DNA of 64,000 nucleotides from Hyphomonadaceae bacterium BL14 (lineage in GTDB: Bacteria; Pseudomonadota; Alphaproteobacteria; Caulobacterales; Maricaulaceae), in NCBI GenBank assembly GCA_027627705.1, contig CP091242.1, forward strand, positions 62,001 to 126,000, written 5' to 3'. The notes beneath the pieces were generated by a model. That model was given only the letters and a program-made list of their open reading frames with translations. It was not told the origin of the DNA and ran no database searches. Position numbers and translations under genes: made by a program. Below, in pieces: positions 17,301 through 25,244 of the stretch. Within the stretch, counting starts at the first letter, position 1. Each line of letters starts with the position of its first letter.

Positions 17301-17995
17301 TTGCCGGTGATCATCTGGCCGACTACATCGCTGCGGCCTCCCAGCGCCTGATCGACGAATGCGGTGTGGCCGGGGTGGTCGTCCTGGCGCGCACCAAGGT
17401 GGGCGGCAAGGCGGTCACGGACATGATCACCGGCGAGGCGGCCAGGTCGGTCCATGTGGTCGTGTCCGGCGATATTATCGAGGATGCCATGGACACTGCG
17501 CTGGCCAAATGGGGCCGGCCCGCCACCGTGGTGTCGCTGCCCGGCGACGCGCTGCCCGACCGCCTGTTCGAGGATGATGCGCCGCTGACGCCTGAAGCCT
17601 TCAGCCAGGTGGTGGAGGACAATCTGACCCGGCATTTCCGGGTGTCGCGCAAGGCCTCTCTCTATGACGGGTGCCAGCTGGTACTGGTGTCGCCGGATGT
17701 GGCGGTGGGCGCCAATGCCCCGGCCCACGCCATCGCCAATTTCATCAAGACAACCCTGCACGCCTTCACGGCTACGCTGGCGGTGGAGAATGAGCGACTG
17801 GTGCACAATGTGCCGACCAATCAGATCAACCTCACGCGCCGCGTGCGCTCGGAAGAGCCGCGCAACGAGGAAGAGCACCAGGAAGAGCTGCGCCGCTTCG
17901 CCACGGCCATTTTGCTGGTCGGGGCACCGCTGCCCGATTCCCAGGATTCACGCTATCGCTCGCGCATCTATCGCGGCACGTCGATGACGGTCTAG
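14315..17995 (+). CDS. mcr: Bifunctional malonyl-CoA reductase (malonyl-CoA to 3-hydroxypropionate)
   Basis: The product is 1226 aa, close to the roughly 1220 aa of the Chloroflexus enzyme. The ATG at 14315 follows AGGAGA; a GTG 18 bases upstream is less likely. It has two halves built of short-chain dehydrogenase folds. The N-terminal half has T29GAAGNLG and Y186-V-V-P-K190; it reduces malonate semialdehyde to 3-hydroxypropionate. The C-terminal half has T580GGSAGIGG and Y739-A-V-S-K743; it reduces malonyl-CoA to the semialdehyde. Each half also contains a second, degenerate SDR-like unit. The C-terminus RIYRGTSMTV resembles the family end. Both steps use NADPH. Its product is the substrate of the upstream enzyme, so the two genes form one pathway module. 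Confidence 0.95.
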   Translation: MAGKTRDVAAPQSRSSGAGRLDGKTVLITGAAGNLGSEMARRFADEGATLILTGRTRDRIEAACADVVARTGVPAERVAPLVLDGGDPGSVRAAMDEVKAKFGRIDVLVNNAGSAGPKQPLDNVPLSKAEMEANGDTETVGDAMRNILAVTWNLARAAADLMPAGAAIINISTIFSHTRYYGRIAYVVPKAALNALSRQLASEFGARGVRVNTVFPGPIESERIRTVFAAMDKVQGNEDGETADYFMGRMSLRRSVDGAPPARTLPTPADIAQTCLFLASEDSAALNGAEIDVAHGMSVRKESRSTYKTRPSLRALDGAGLTVLIVAGESWDDALETARIQIGCGARVLLGMAREADVAQARARTQAQGLVDGLTIVRFNRTEPETMGETLDAYSVQHGPVTSAIVLPLKPAQYFAGALLDAEDATVDEFMDVELVGGIAIARALSRYWKTRSDLEQPPRYVFMSNASDGAGDVYSQVLTAAMTQLIRIWRDEARVDVEAGRFPHAVWGNQIVRFSNRERENIRFAAGHATRIVFKEQRIANIDLHVPEKIGEETGATSAMVGFAENITGLHLGKVALITGGSAGIGGQVARLLALAGAKVMMVARRASELEAARDRIIGELQDIGFSGVERRVRIMADVDVSDFASLKTALDATIAAWGRVDYLINNAGVAGAEDMVVDMDLDAWRFTLDANLISNYYLTHHAAPLMKAQGGGYVLNVSSYFGGEKLRAVAYPNRADYAVSKAGQRAMVESFSQFLGPVIQLNAIAPGPVDGDRLSGVGGKPGLFQRRARLILENKRLNSVYAEVIKSVREGASVATVLNRLSHNTAGVLSHDMLAPAGLRKLALKIAREGDGVCTWDQYILTPALAERLLSRLRLGGYLLDVPAWRDLPGDKAKGGWLRITPPDDAPFLPQGLINKNAEQIGEGVLSQLHLGKMPTEADVAQATVFYLADRAVSGETFMPSGGLNVERSTVERDMFGGPRPERVEKLRGKTVWFAGDHLADYIAAASQRLIDECGVAGVVVLARTKVGGKAVTDMITGEAARSVHVVVSGDIIEDAMDTALAKWGRPATVVSLPGDALPDRLFEDDAPLTPEAFSQVVEDNLTRHFRVSRKASLYDGCQLVLVSPDVAVGANAPAHAIANFIKTTLHAFTATLAVENERLVHNVPTNQINLTRRVRSEEPRNEEEHQEELRRFATAILLVGAPLPDSQDSRYRSRIYRGTSMTV

Positions 17996-18013
17996 GCAGG
18001 CGGCGCAGGGCCT

Positions 18014-18661
18014 TTAATCGGCCCGGGCGACCTCGATCATCACCTCGTTGCGCCGCATCGGGGTGGGGGTCCAGGGCGGGTTGTAGCGGGCATAGACCGG
18101 CTCGCCGATGATCTCGTAGCCCTCAGCCGCGAGGAAAGCGGCGAGCTCTTCAGCCTTGCGCGCAAAGCGTGACTCGTTTGGACCGCCCGAAAAGCGGATC
18201 GCGGCCAGGCGTCTGGCCGGTTGCTCGCGGATGATCACATCGGGGTCGTTGGGACGGGGCAGCGTCTCCATCGTCCAGCTTTCCGGCATGATGAACGCCA
18301 CGCGCCATGTTTCGCCGTCGCCCGCTGTGCGGCTCTGCGTAACGGGAGAGGTCATGGCGATGCGCTCTGACCTGGACTGGATCACCGGGGTTGTCATGGC
18401 GATATTGGCGCTGCTGTCTTCGCCGGGTGCCTGATTGTCGCCGAAGATGAACCCGGCCAGCGGGCGGAAGCCCTGATTGCCGGCCCTGGTCATGTCGCCG
18501 CTGACTTCGACTTCCGCGAGGATCAGAGCGGGATAGTCACGAACCTCGATGGCACCCTGCGCGCGCACCAGCACATAGGACGGTTCATCAGAGGCTTTGG
18601 CTTGGGATGAGGCGGCGGTGACCATGATAAGGACCAGAATTGAGCGGAGCATGTGGATCAT
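18014..18661 (-). CDS. SOUL-family heme-binding-like exported protein
   Basis: The product is 215 aa from the ATG at 18661, which has AGGAG seven bases ahead. A hydrophobic N-terminus (MLRSILVLIMVTAASS, cut likely before DEPSY) marks export. The rest is a SOUL domain: YVLVRAQGAIEVRDYPALILAEVEV near the start, GFRPLAGFIFGDN, repeated IAMT(T/S)PV motifs, WRVAFIMPESW, and a final YARYNPPWTP. Eukaryotic SOUL/p22HBP proteins bind tetrapyrroles; the bacterial ones have no settled role. It is convergent with the malonyl-CoA reductase gene, with 18 bases between. Confidence 0.88.
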   Translation of the reverse strand: MIHMLRSILVLIMVTAASSQAKASDEPSYVLVRAQGAIEVRDYPALILAEVEVSGDMTRAGNQGFRPLAGFIFGDNQAPGEDSSANIAMTTPVIQSRSERIAMTSPVTQSRTAGDGETWRVAFIMPESWTMETLPRPNDPDVIIREQPARRLAAIRFSGGPNESRFARKAEELAAFLAAEGYEIIGEPVYARYNPPWTPTPMRRNEVMIEVARAD

Positions 18662-18723
18662 TGGCGATCTCCTAAACAAACCCCTTATACGTCAAACGCG
18701 TCCCGCCGGATCGCGTTCCGCAA

Positions 18724-19440
18724 TCAATGCCCATGGGCACCCCACACCCCCAGAGCGGTGAGCAGAGCGAGCCCCCCCAGCAAGGCGGCGGCCAGATAGC
18801 GCCAGACGGGGCGGCGCAGCAGGGCCGCCATGGACGCTGCCCCGCCCGCCAGTGCAGTGAGGGCGGGAATGGTGCCGAGCCCGAACCCCGCCATCACCAG
18901 CGCGCCCTGAACTGGACTGCCGGTCAGGCCCGCATAGAAGGTCGCCAGATACACCATGGCGCAGGGGATCAGCCCCCAGGCAAGGCCCAGCCCGGCCGGG
19001 CCCAGCCGGTGGAGATGATGCAGCCGGCGCGTCATGGGCGAGAACAGCCGTCCGGCCAGCCGGCCGCCCGCGCCGCCGAACACAGGAATATCCAGCACCG
19101 AGAAGGCGGCGGCCATGAGTACCGCGGCGCTGAGCCAGCGCGCGATGGTACGTGCAAGGTCCGGCGGCTGGCTGTCGTGAAATCCCCATCCGATGGCACC
19201 CGCCGCTGCGCCCAGCGCGATATAGACGCAGACCCGGGCCACCTGCGCCTGGGTCAGCACCACAAGGCGCCGGCGTGCGCCCGTGCTGCCCGCGCCCTGA
19301 ATGGCAATGGCCGCCGCGATGCCGCCGCACATGGCCAGGCAATGAACGCTCGCCGACAGCCCTGCGATGAAGCCCGCAAGCATGTCGAGTTCCAGCCGGC
19401 CCTCCAGGGCGGGGCCGATATCCATGCCGGGGTGGGTCAC
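18724..19440 (-). CDS. TauE/SafE-family (UreH-like) membrane protein
   Basis: A 238-aa membrane protein with about six helices. Helix 1 carries SASVHCLAMCGG, the conserved H-C-x2-M-C-G-G motif of the UreH-like branch that often accompanies cbb3 oxidase genes and is suspected to handle metal. The GTG at 19440 is used here; ATG codons at 19425 and 19383 are also in frame and the last would start right at the first helix, so the true start is uncertain. It is divergent from ccoN, which supports a role in assembling the cbb3 oxidase, for example in metal handling, but this is inference. Confidence 0.75.
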   Translation of the reverse strand: MTHPGMDIGPALEGRLELDMLAGFIAGLSASVHCLAMCGGIAAAIAIQGAGSTGARRRLVVLTQAQVARVCVYIALGAAAGAIGWGFHDSQPPDLARTIARWLSAAVLMAAAFSVLDIPVFGGAGGRLAGRLFSPMTRRLHHLHRLGPAGLGLAWGLIPCAMVYLATFYAGLTGSPVQGALVMAGFGLGTIPALTALAGGAASMAALLRRPVWRYLAAALLGGLALLTALGVWGAHGH

Positions 19441-19577
19441 GCGTCAGCTGCTTTAGGCATACAAATATAACCTTTGCCGAGTTGCGTCCTGAAACTGTCA
19501 GGCCATGCTGACGCCGAGGCGTAAACCTAGCCGGACTGCATGGGCCGGCAAGATGAGACATAATGCCCTACTGCTAT

Positions 19578-19595
19578 TGCGGATATTTATCCGCA
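19578..19595. promoter_or_regulatory. Perfect 18-bp inverted repeat upstream of ccoN
   Basis: TGCGGATA at 19578-19585 and TATCCGCA at 19588-19595 are exact inverted repeats with a TT spacer. The site ends 39 bases before the ccoN ATG, in the divergent promoter region. It does not match the FNR/FixK consensus (TTGAT-N4-ATCAA). It may be an operator for another dimeric regulator, or a leader hairpin ahead of the AAGGAGG ribosome-binding site. Confidence 0.5.
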
Positions 19596-19634
19596 CAAGG
19601 GGTGTGAGTTTGAGTTCCGGCCAAGGAGGGGCGG

Positions 19635-21290
19635 ATGACCACGGTCGCTGCAGGCAAGAAAACTGGTTTTGATTACAATGCGATGGTGGTGCTTGGCATC
19701 TGCATCGCGGGGGCAGTCTGGGCGATTCTGGCGGCTGCCATTGGTGCCGATGCGGCCATGCGCATCCATGCGTGGCTAATCCTGGCGGGCTTTCTGACCG
19801 GGATTCTGATCCTGGTCGGTGCCTATTCGAATGGCGGCGTGGACGTCGACAAGCGCGAGTACAACGAATCAATCGTGCGCTATGGCGTGATTGCGTCCAT
19901 GTTCTGGGCCATTGTCGGCATGCTGGTAGGGGTGATTATCGCCGCCCAGCTCGCCTGGCCGACCCTGTTCCAGTTCGAAGCCTTCCCGCAGATCAATTTC
20001 GGGCGCCTGCGCCCTGTGCACACGTCGGGCGTGATCTTCGCCTTTGGCGGAAATGTGCTGATCGCCACCAGCTTCTACGTCGTCCAGCGCACCTCGCGGG
20101 TGCGCCTGGCGGGCGGGGTGTGGCCCTGGTTTGTTTTCTGGGGCTATCAGTTCTTCATCGTCATGGCGGCCACCGGATATCTGCTGGGCATCACCCAGTC
20201 GAAGGAATACGCCGAGCCCGAATGGTATGCTGATATCTGGCTGACGCTTGTGTGGGTCGCCTATCTCCTGGTCTTCCTGGTGACGCTGGCGCGGCGCAAA
20301 GAGCCCCACATCTATGTGGCCAACTGGTTCTACCTCGCCTTCATCGTCACCATCGCGCTGCTGCATGTGATCAACAATCTGTCCATGCCGGCCGACTGGT
20401 TCGGATCGCGCAGCTATTCGGCCTTCGCCGGAGTGCAGGACGCCATGACCCAGTGGTGGTACGGCCACAACGCCGTGGGCTTCTTCCTGACGGCCGGCTT
20501 CCTGGGGATCATGTACTACTTCATCCCCAAGCGCGCCGAGCGGCCGGTGTTTTCATACCGCCTGTCCATCGTGCACTTCTGGGCGCTGATCTTCATCTAT
20601 ATCTGGGCGGGCCCGCACCACCTTCACTACACCGCGCTGCCCGAATGGACGCAGACGCTGGGCATGACCTTCTCGATCATGCTGCTTATGCCCAGCTGGG
20701 GTGGCATGATCAACGGCCTGATGACCCTGTCGGGTGCCTGGGACAAGCTGCGCACCGACCCGGTCATCCGCATGCTGGTGGTGTCGGTGGCCTTCTATGG
20801 CATGTCGACATTCGAAGGCCCGGTCATGAGCATCAGGGCGGTCAACTCGCTCTCGCACTATACTGACTGGACCATTGGCCACGTGCACTCGGGCGCGCTG
20901 GGTTGGGTGGGCTTCATCTCCTTCGGGGCGATCTACTGCCTGGTGCCCTGGCTATGGAAGCGCAAGTCTATGTTCTCGCGCGCCCTGATCGAATGGCACT
21001 TCTGGCTCGCGACGCTTGGCATCCTTCTCTACATCACGTCGATGTGGGTGTCGGGCATCATGCAGGGCCTGATGTGGCGCGCCTATAACGAGCTCGGCTT
21101 CCTGGAATACTCCTTCATCGAGACCGTCGAGGCGATGCAGCCCTACTACATCATCCGTGCCGGGGGCGGGCTGCTGTACCTGGTCGGCGCACTGCTCATG
21201 GCCTGGAATGTCTACAAGACGATCCGGGGTGATGTGGCCGACGTCGAGGAAGTCGCCGCCCAGCAGACGCTCCAGAAGCCTGCGGAATAG
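19635..21290 (+). CDS. ccoN: cbb3-type cytochrome c oxidase subunit I
   Basis: A 551-aa polytopic membrane protein, the catalytic subunit of the high-affinity terminal oxidase. It should carry heme b, heme b3 and CuB. Histidines are in the expected family motifs: [28 protein letters not shown] and [10 protein letters not shown]. About 12-14 hydrophobic segments are visible. The ATG follows a strong AAGGAGG. It is the first gene of an eight-gene block (ccoNOQP then ccoGHIS) in standard order, with ccoO 12 bases downstream. Confidence 0.97.
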   Translation: MTTVAAGKKTGFDYNAMVVLGICIAGAVWAILAAAIGADAAMRIHAWLILAGFLTGILILVGAYSNGGVDVDKREYNESIVRYGVIASMFWAIVGMLVGVIIAAQLAWPTLFQFEAFPQINFGRLRPVHTSGVIFAFGGNVLIATSFYVVQRTSRVRLAGGVWPWFVFWGYQFFIVMAATGYLLGITQSKEYAEPEWYADIWLTLVWVAYLLVFLVTLARRKEPHIYVANWFYLAFIVTIALLHVINNLSMPADWFGSRSYSAFAGVQDAMTQWWYGHNAVGFFLTAGFLGIMYYFIPKRAERPVFSYRLSIVHFWALIFIYIWAGPHHLHYTALPEWTQTLGMTFSIMLLMPSWGGMINGLMTLSGAWDKLRTDPVIRMLVVSVAFYGMSTFEGPVMSIRAVNSLSHYTDWTIGHVHSGALGWVGFISFGAIYCLVPWLWKRKSMFSRALIEWHFWLATLGILLYITSMWVSGIMQGLMWRAYNELGFLEYSFIETVEAMQPYYIIRAGGGLLYLVGALLMAWNVYKTIRGDVADVEEVAAQQTLQKPAE

Positions 21291-21302
21291 GGGAAAAACA
21301 CA

Positions 21303-22061
21303 ATGGCCAAGAAACCCAATCCGATCTGGAACTGGCACAAGCGGGTGATGGAGAAGAATTCGCTTCTCCTCACTGTGGGCATTATCGGCGTCGTCTCCAT
21401 CGGCGGGCTGGTGGAAATTACCCCGCTCTTCTATCTCGACGAGACGATCGAAGAGGTCGAAGGGGTGCGCCCCTATTCGCCGCTCGCACTGATGGGCCGG
21501 GACATCTACATCCGCGAGGGCTGCTACACCTGCCACTCCCAGATGATCCGGCCGCTGCGCGACGAGGTGGAGCGGTACGGGCATTACTCGCTGGCCGCCG
21601 AAAGCATGTATGACCGGCCGTTCCAGTGGGGGTCCAAACGCACCGGCCCGGACCTGGCGCGCGTGGGTGGCAAGTACTCTGATGAATGGCATCGCGATCA
21701 CATGCGCGATCCGCGCTCGGTGGTGCCCGGCTCGATCATGCCGCCCTACGCCATGCTTGAGCGCACCCCGCTTGAGCTGGAGGTGATTCCGGGGCGCATG
21801 CGCGCGCTGCAGCGCCTGGGTGTGCCCTACACAGACGAGATGATTGAGCTGGCCATCGACGATGTGCGCACACAGGTCGATCCGTTTGCATCCGGCTATG
21901 ACGCTTTCCTGGCGCGCTATCCCGGTGCCCCGGTGCGCAATTTTGATGGCAATGAGCGCGTGGTAACCGAGCTCGACGCCATGATCGCCTATCTGCAGGT
22001 GCTCGGTACCATGGTGGATTTCTCCACCTATGAAGCCGACGCCGACGTCAATCTGAGGTGA
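21303..22061 (+). CDS. ccoO: cbb3-type cytochrome c oxidase subunit II (mono-heme)
   Basis: The product is 252 aa: one N-terminal membrane anchor (about residues 20-42) and a periplasmic mono-heme c domain. The heme site is C74-Y-T-C77-H78, and the axial Met is likely in [10 protein letters not shown]. It passes electrons between CcoP and the CcoN active site. A good GGGG-rich Shine-Dalgarno precedes the ATG. ccoQ starts 6 bases after its stop. Confidence 0.97.
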   Translation: MAKKPNPIWNWHKRVMEKNSLLLTVGIIGVVSIGGLVEITPLFYLDETIEEVEGVRPYSPLALMGRDIYIREGCYTCHSQMIRPLRDEVERYGHYSLAAESMYDRPFQWGSKRTGPDLARVGGKYSDEWHRDHMRDPRSVVPGSIMPPYAMLERTPLELEVIPGRMRALQRLGVPYTDEMIELAIDDVRTQVDPFASGYDAFLARYPGAPVRNFDGNERVVTELDAMIAYLQVLGTMVDFSTYEADADVNLR

Positions 22062-22067
22062 CCGGCG

Positions 22068-22268
22068 ATGTATGAAGCCCTTGCCAGTTTCGCGCAGTCT
22101 TGGGGCCTGGTCGCCTTCATGGCCTTCTTCATCGGGGTCATCGCCTACGCCGTCTGGCCGAAGAACCGCGAAAAATTCAATGCCGCCGCCCATTCGGTGC
22201 TGGACGAAAACGCTCGCCCCGCCGAGGCCGACAAACCGGCCGACACGAAGGAAGACCGCCATGGCTGA
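22068..22268 (+). CDS. ccoQ: cbb3-type oxidase small subunit CcoQ/FixQ
   Basis: The product is 66 aa with one membrane helix (about residues 9-29, ending AVWPKNREKF) and an acidic, hydrophilic C-terminal tail. Length, position between ccoO and ccoP, and the W-P-x-N-(R/K) helix end fit CcoQ, which stabilises the oxidase complex. Its 3' end overlaps the ccoP start by 8 bases, so translation of the two is probably coupled. Confidence 0.93.
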   Translation: MYEALASFAQSWGLVAFMAFFIGVIAYAVWPKNREKFNAAAHSVLDENARPAEADKPADTKEDRHG

Positions 22269-23220
22269 GCATGAGAAAATGCCTGTCGACGAGATCACCG
22301 GGGTCGAGACTACCGGTCATGAGTGGGACGGGATCACCGAGTTGGACAATCCGCTGCCGCGCTGGTGGCTGTGGATTTTCTACGCCAGCATTGTCTGGTC
22401 CATCATCTACATGATCTTCATGCCGGCCTGGCCCGCGCTTCCGGGCTTTGACGGCCACACGCGCGGCCTGCGCAATCACTCTGAACGTGCCAATGTGGCG
22501 GTGGCCATGAGCGAGCTGGAAGCGCGCCGCGGTCCGATGTTCGAGCAGTTGCAGCGCGTGGTCGATGACGGCGGTGTCACGGCCATTCTGGACGATGGCG
22601 ATCTGTTGAACTTCACCCTGGCGGCGGGTCGCTCGGCCTTTGGAGACAACTGCGCCACCTGCCACGGCGCGGGCGGCGGCGGCGGTCTTGGCTATCCCAA
22701 TCTACGTGACGACGACTGGATCTGGGGCGGCTCCTATGACGCGATCCGCCATACCATTGTGGGCGGCGTGCGCTGGGACGCGCATCCCGACACGCGCTTC
22801 TCGCAGATGCCGGCGTTTGGGCGCGACGGGCTTCTGACGCGTGACGAGATCAGCGCGGTGACAGATTATGTGATGACCCTGTCGGCGCTGACCGTGTCGG
22901 CAGACGCCGATCTGGCGCTGGGCAGCGAAATCTATGCGGCTCAGTGTGCCAGCTGTCACGGCGCTGACGGCCGGGGCGACACGACGCAGGGTGCGCCGAA
23001 CCTGACCAATAATATCTGGCTCTATGGCGGATCGCGCGAACAAATCCAGGCCAGCATTCATCGCGGACCGTATGGTGCCATGCCGTCCTGGGACAACCGC
23101 CTGCCCGAACCGGTGATAACGGCGCTGGCGGCCTATGTGTATCTTCTGGGCGGTGGCGAGACGCTGGCGTCCATGGAGGAGGCGTCTCTCCCGGCGCCTC
23201 AGACCGGTCAGCCCGGCTAG
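22261..23220 (+). CDS. ccoP: cbb3-type cytochrome c oxidase subunit III (di-heme)
   Basis: The product is 319 aa from the ATG at 22261. The N-terminus has the family motif HEWDGI.ELDNPLPRWW before a single membrane helix. Two cytochrome c domains follow, with heme sites C131-A-T-C134-H135 and C229-A-S-C232-H233. It receives electrons from cytochrome c and hands them to CcoO. An open frame runs back into ccoQ, but the homology clearly begins at MAEHEK. Confidence 0.97.
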   Translation: MAEHEKMPVDEITGVETTGHEWDGITELDNPLPRWWLWIFYASIVWSIIYMIFMPAWPALPGFDGHTRGLRNHSERANVAVAMSELEARRGPMFEQLQRVVDDGGVTAILDDGDLLNFTLAAGRSAFGDNCATCHGAGGGGGLGYPNLRDDDWIWGGSYDAIRHTIVGGVRWDAHPDTRFSQMPAFGRDGLLTRDEISAVTDYVMTLSALTVSADADLALGSEIYAAQCASCHGADGRGDTTQGAPNLTNNIWLYGGSREQIQASIHRGPYGAMPSWDNRLPEPVITALAAYVYLLGGGETLASMEEASLPAPQTGQPG

Positions 23221-23262
23221 CGGACGAAAGGCGCGCCGGTCGCCGGCGCGCGGAGGCAGGTC

Positions 23263-24753
23263 ATGAACCTCATCCATAACAGGCCGGACGCCGGTGGCGA
23301 CGCCGCCGAAGGCGTGGCGCGCAACGATGTCGAGGCCGTCAACGCTGCCGGTCAGCGCGACCTCTACCAGAAGCGCCAGCAGATCTATCCCAAGCTGGTC
23401 CATGGCAAGTTCCGCATGGCCAAATGGGTGTTTCTGGTGCTGGCGCTGGGCGTGTACTACCTGTTGCCCTTCGTGCGCTGGGACCGGGGCCCGGATGCAC
23501 CCAGCCAGGCGGTACTGATCGATTTTCCCAACACGCGTTTCTATTTCTTCTTCATCGAAATCTGGCCCCAGGAAGTCTACTACATCACAGGACTGCTGAT
23601 CCTTGCGGCGCTGGTACTGTTCCTCGTGACGGCCCTGTTTGGTCGGGTCTGGTGCGGCTATGCCTGCCCGCAAACCGTATGGACCGACCTGTTCATCGCC
23701 GTGGAGCGCCTGTTCGAGGGTGACCGCAACAAGCGTATCCTGCTGGATCGCGCGCCGATGAGTTTCAACAAGGCCTGGCGCAAAGGCGGCAAGCATGCCG
23801 TCTGGGTGCTCATTGCTGCGGCCACAGGCGGTGCGTGGATTCTCTATTTCCACGACGCGTTCGATCTCCTGCGCGATTTCTTCACCGGCCAGGCGCCACT
23901 GACAGCCTATCTGTTCTGTGCCGTCCTGACCTTCACCACCTACTCGCTGGCCGGCCTCATGCGCGAGCAGGTGTGCATCTATATGTGCCCCTGGCCGCGC
24001 ATCCAGGCTGCGCTGACCGATCGTGAATCGCTCAATGTCACCTACCGCACCGACCGGGGCGAACCCCGCGGCCGCCATAAGAAGGGTGAGAGCTGGGAGG
24101 GCCGGGGCGATTGCATCGACTGCAAGGCCTGCGTGGCCGCCTGCCCCATGGGGATCGATATCCGGGACGGGGCGCAGCTGGAATGTATCGGCTGCGCGCT
24201 GTGCATCGATGCCTGTGATGACATCATGGACAAGATCAGCCGCCCGCGCGGCCTGATCGCCTATGACACTGACGACAATGTGACGCGGCGCAGCCAGGGC
24301 GAAAAACCCCGATTCAGCTTCATCCGGCCGCGTATCATCCTTTATGTAGTGCTGGTGATTGGGGTGAGCGCGCTGATGATGCTCGGCCTGAACACGCGCG
24401 ATGAGCTAGGCCTGCACGCCGACCGGGATCGCAACCCGAATTTCGTCGTGCTGACCGATGGATCGGTGCGCAATACCTACACCATCAATGTCCAGAACAA
24501 GGCCTATGCGGACCGCGCGCTGCGCCTCGACGTAGCGGGTGATCCGGCGCTGCAGGTCCAGGTGCTGGGTGTGCGCGGGGAGACAGTGCTGGAGATCGGT
24601 CCGGACCGGACGCGCCTGTTCCAAGTCTTCCTGACTGTGCCGCCCGAGGCGGCGTTGCGCCATTCCATACCGGTGACCTTCACCATCACCGATCCGGCGA
24701 CGGGCGAAACGGCCACGGCGGAAAGCTTTCTGGTGACGGGAGCTGCACCATGA
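23263..24753 (+). CDS. ccoG: CcoG cupric reductase / ferredoxin-type cbb3 assembly protein
   Basis: A 496-aa membrane protein with about five helices and a cytoplasmic ferredoxin domain near residues 280-325. That domain has two clusters, CIDCKACVAACP and CIGCALCIDACDD; CGYACPQTVW and CIYMCPWPRIQ are further conserved cysteine motifs. The C-terminal 120 residues are an Ig-like periplasmic domain. CcoG reduces Cu(II) to Cu(I) for delivery to the CuB site of the oxidase. It begins 42 bases after ccoP, and its stop overlaps ccoH by 4 bases. Confidence 0.95.
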   Translation: MNLIHNRPDAGGDAAEGVARNDVEAVNAAGQRDLYQKRQQIYPKLVHGKFRMAKWVFLVLALGVYYLLPFVRWDRGPDAPSQAVLIDFPNTRFYFFFIEIWPQEVYYITGLLILAALVLFLVTALFGRVWCGYACPQTVWTDLFIAVERLFEGDRNKRILLDRAPMSFNKAWRKGGKHAVWVLIAAATGGAWILYFHDAFDLLRDFFTGQAPLTAYLFCAVLTFTTYSLAGLMREQVCIYMCPWPRIQAALTDRESLNVTYRTDRGEPRGRHKKGESWEGRGDCIDCKACVAACPMGIDIRDGAQLECIGCALCIDACDDIMDKISRPRGLIAYDTDDNVTRRSQGEKPRFSFIRPRIILYVVLVIGVSALMMLGLNTRDELGLHADRDRNPNFVVLTDGSVRNTYTINVQNKAYADRALRLDVAGDPALQVQVLGVRGETVLEIGPDRTRLFQVFLTVPPEAALRHSIPVTFTITDPATGETATAESFLVTGAAP

Positions 24754-25244
24754 CCCGAAGCGAAGACACACCGACGCGCCGCCGCGAATTTCGTCTGACA
24801 GGATGGCATGTGCTGGCGATTCTGCTGGCCTTTTTCGGCGTGGTGTTCTCGGTGAACGGGTTTTTCATCACATCGGCGCTCACCACCTTTACCGGCGAGG
24901 AGGCGACGCGCGCCTATGTGCGCGGGCTGGAATACAATGCGGTGCTGGACGCACGCCGCGCCCAGGCCGAGTTGGGCTGGAGCGCCGCGGTCAATGTGGC
25001 TGACGGGCGCGTGCTGGTCAGCGTGACCGATCCTGACGGTGCGCCTGTGGGCGGACTGGACCTCTCCGGCGAGTTGCGCCGTCCAGGAGACCCGCTGCTG
25101 GACCGGCCGCTGACATTTTCTGAAATCCGCGCGGGCGTCTATGCTGCGCAGAGTGAAGATATGGTGATCGGCCGCTGGCTGGTGCGCGTCCGCGCGGCGG
25201 GCGATGACCCGTTCGAGCTGGAGCGCGATGTGTGGCTGCAATAG
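24750..25244 (+). CDS. ccoH: FixH/CcoH cbb3 oxidase assembly protein
   Basis: The product is 164 aa with one N-terminal membrane helix (about residues 18-38) whose end, GVVFSVNGFFI, matches FixH proteins. A periplasmic domain follows with LGWSAAV and a final ERDVWL. FixH/CcoH is needed for stable assembly of the cbb3 complex. It overlaps ccoG by 4 bases and ccoI by 13 bases, so all three are tightly coupled. Confidence 0.92.
   Translation: MTRSEDTPTRRREFRLTGWHVLAILLAFFGVVFSVNGFFITSALTTFTGEEATRAYVRGLEYNAVLDARRAQAELGWSAAVNVADGRVLVSVTDPDGAPVGGLDLSGELRRPGDPLLDRPLTFSEIRAGVYAAQSEDMVIGRWLVRVRAAGDDPFELERDVWLQ

Noticed and set aside
19441..19634. FNR/FixK box upstream of ccoN
   Set aside because: No TTGAT-N4-ATCAA or close variant was found; only the unrelated 18-bp palindrome is present.
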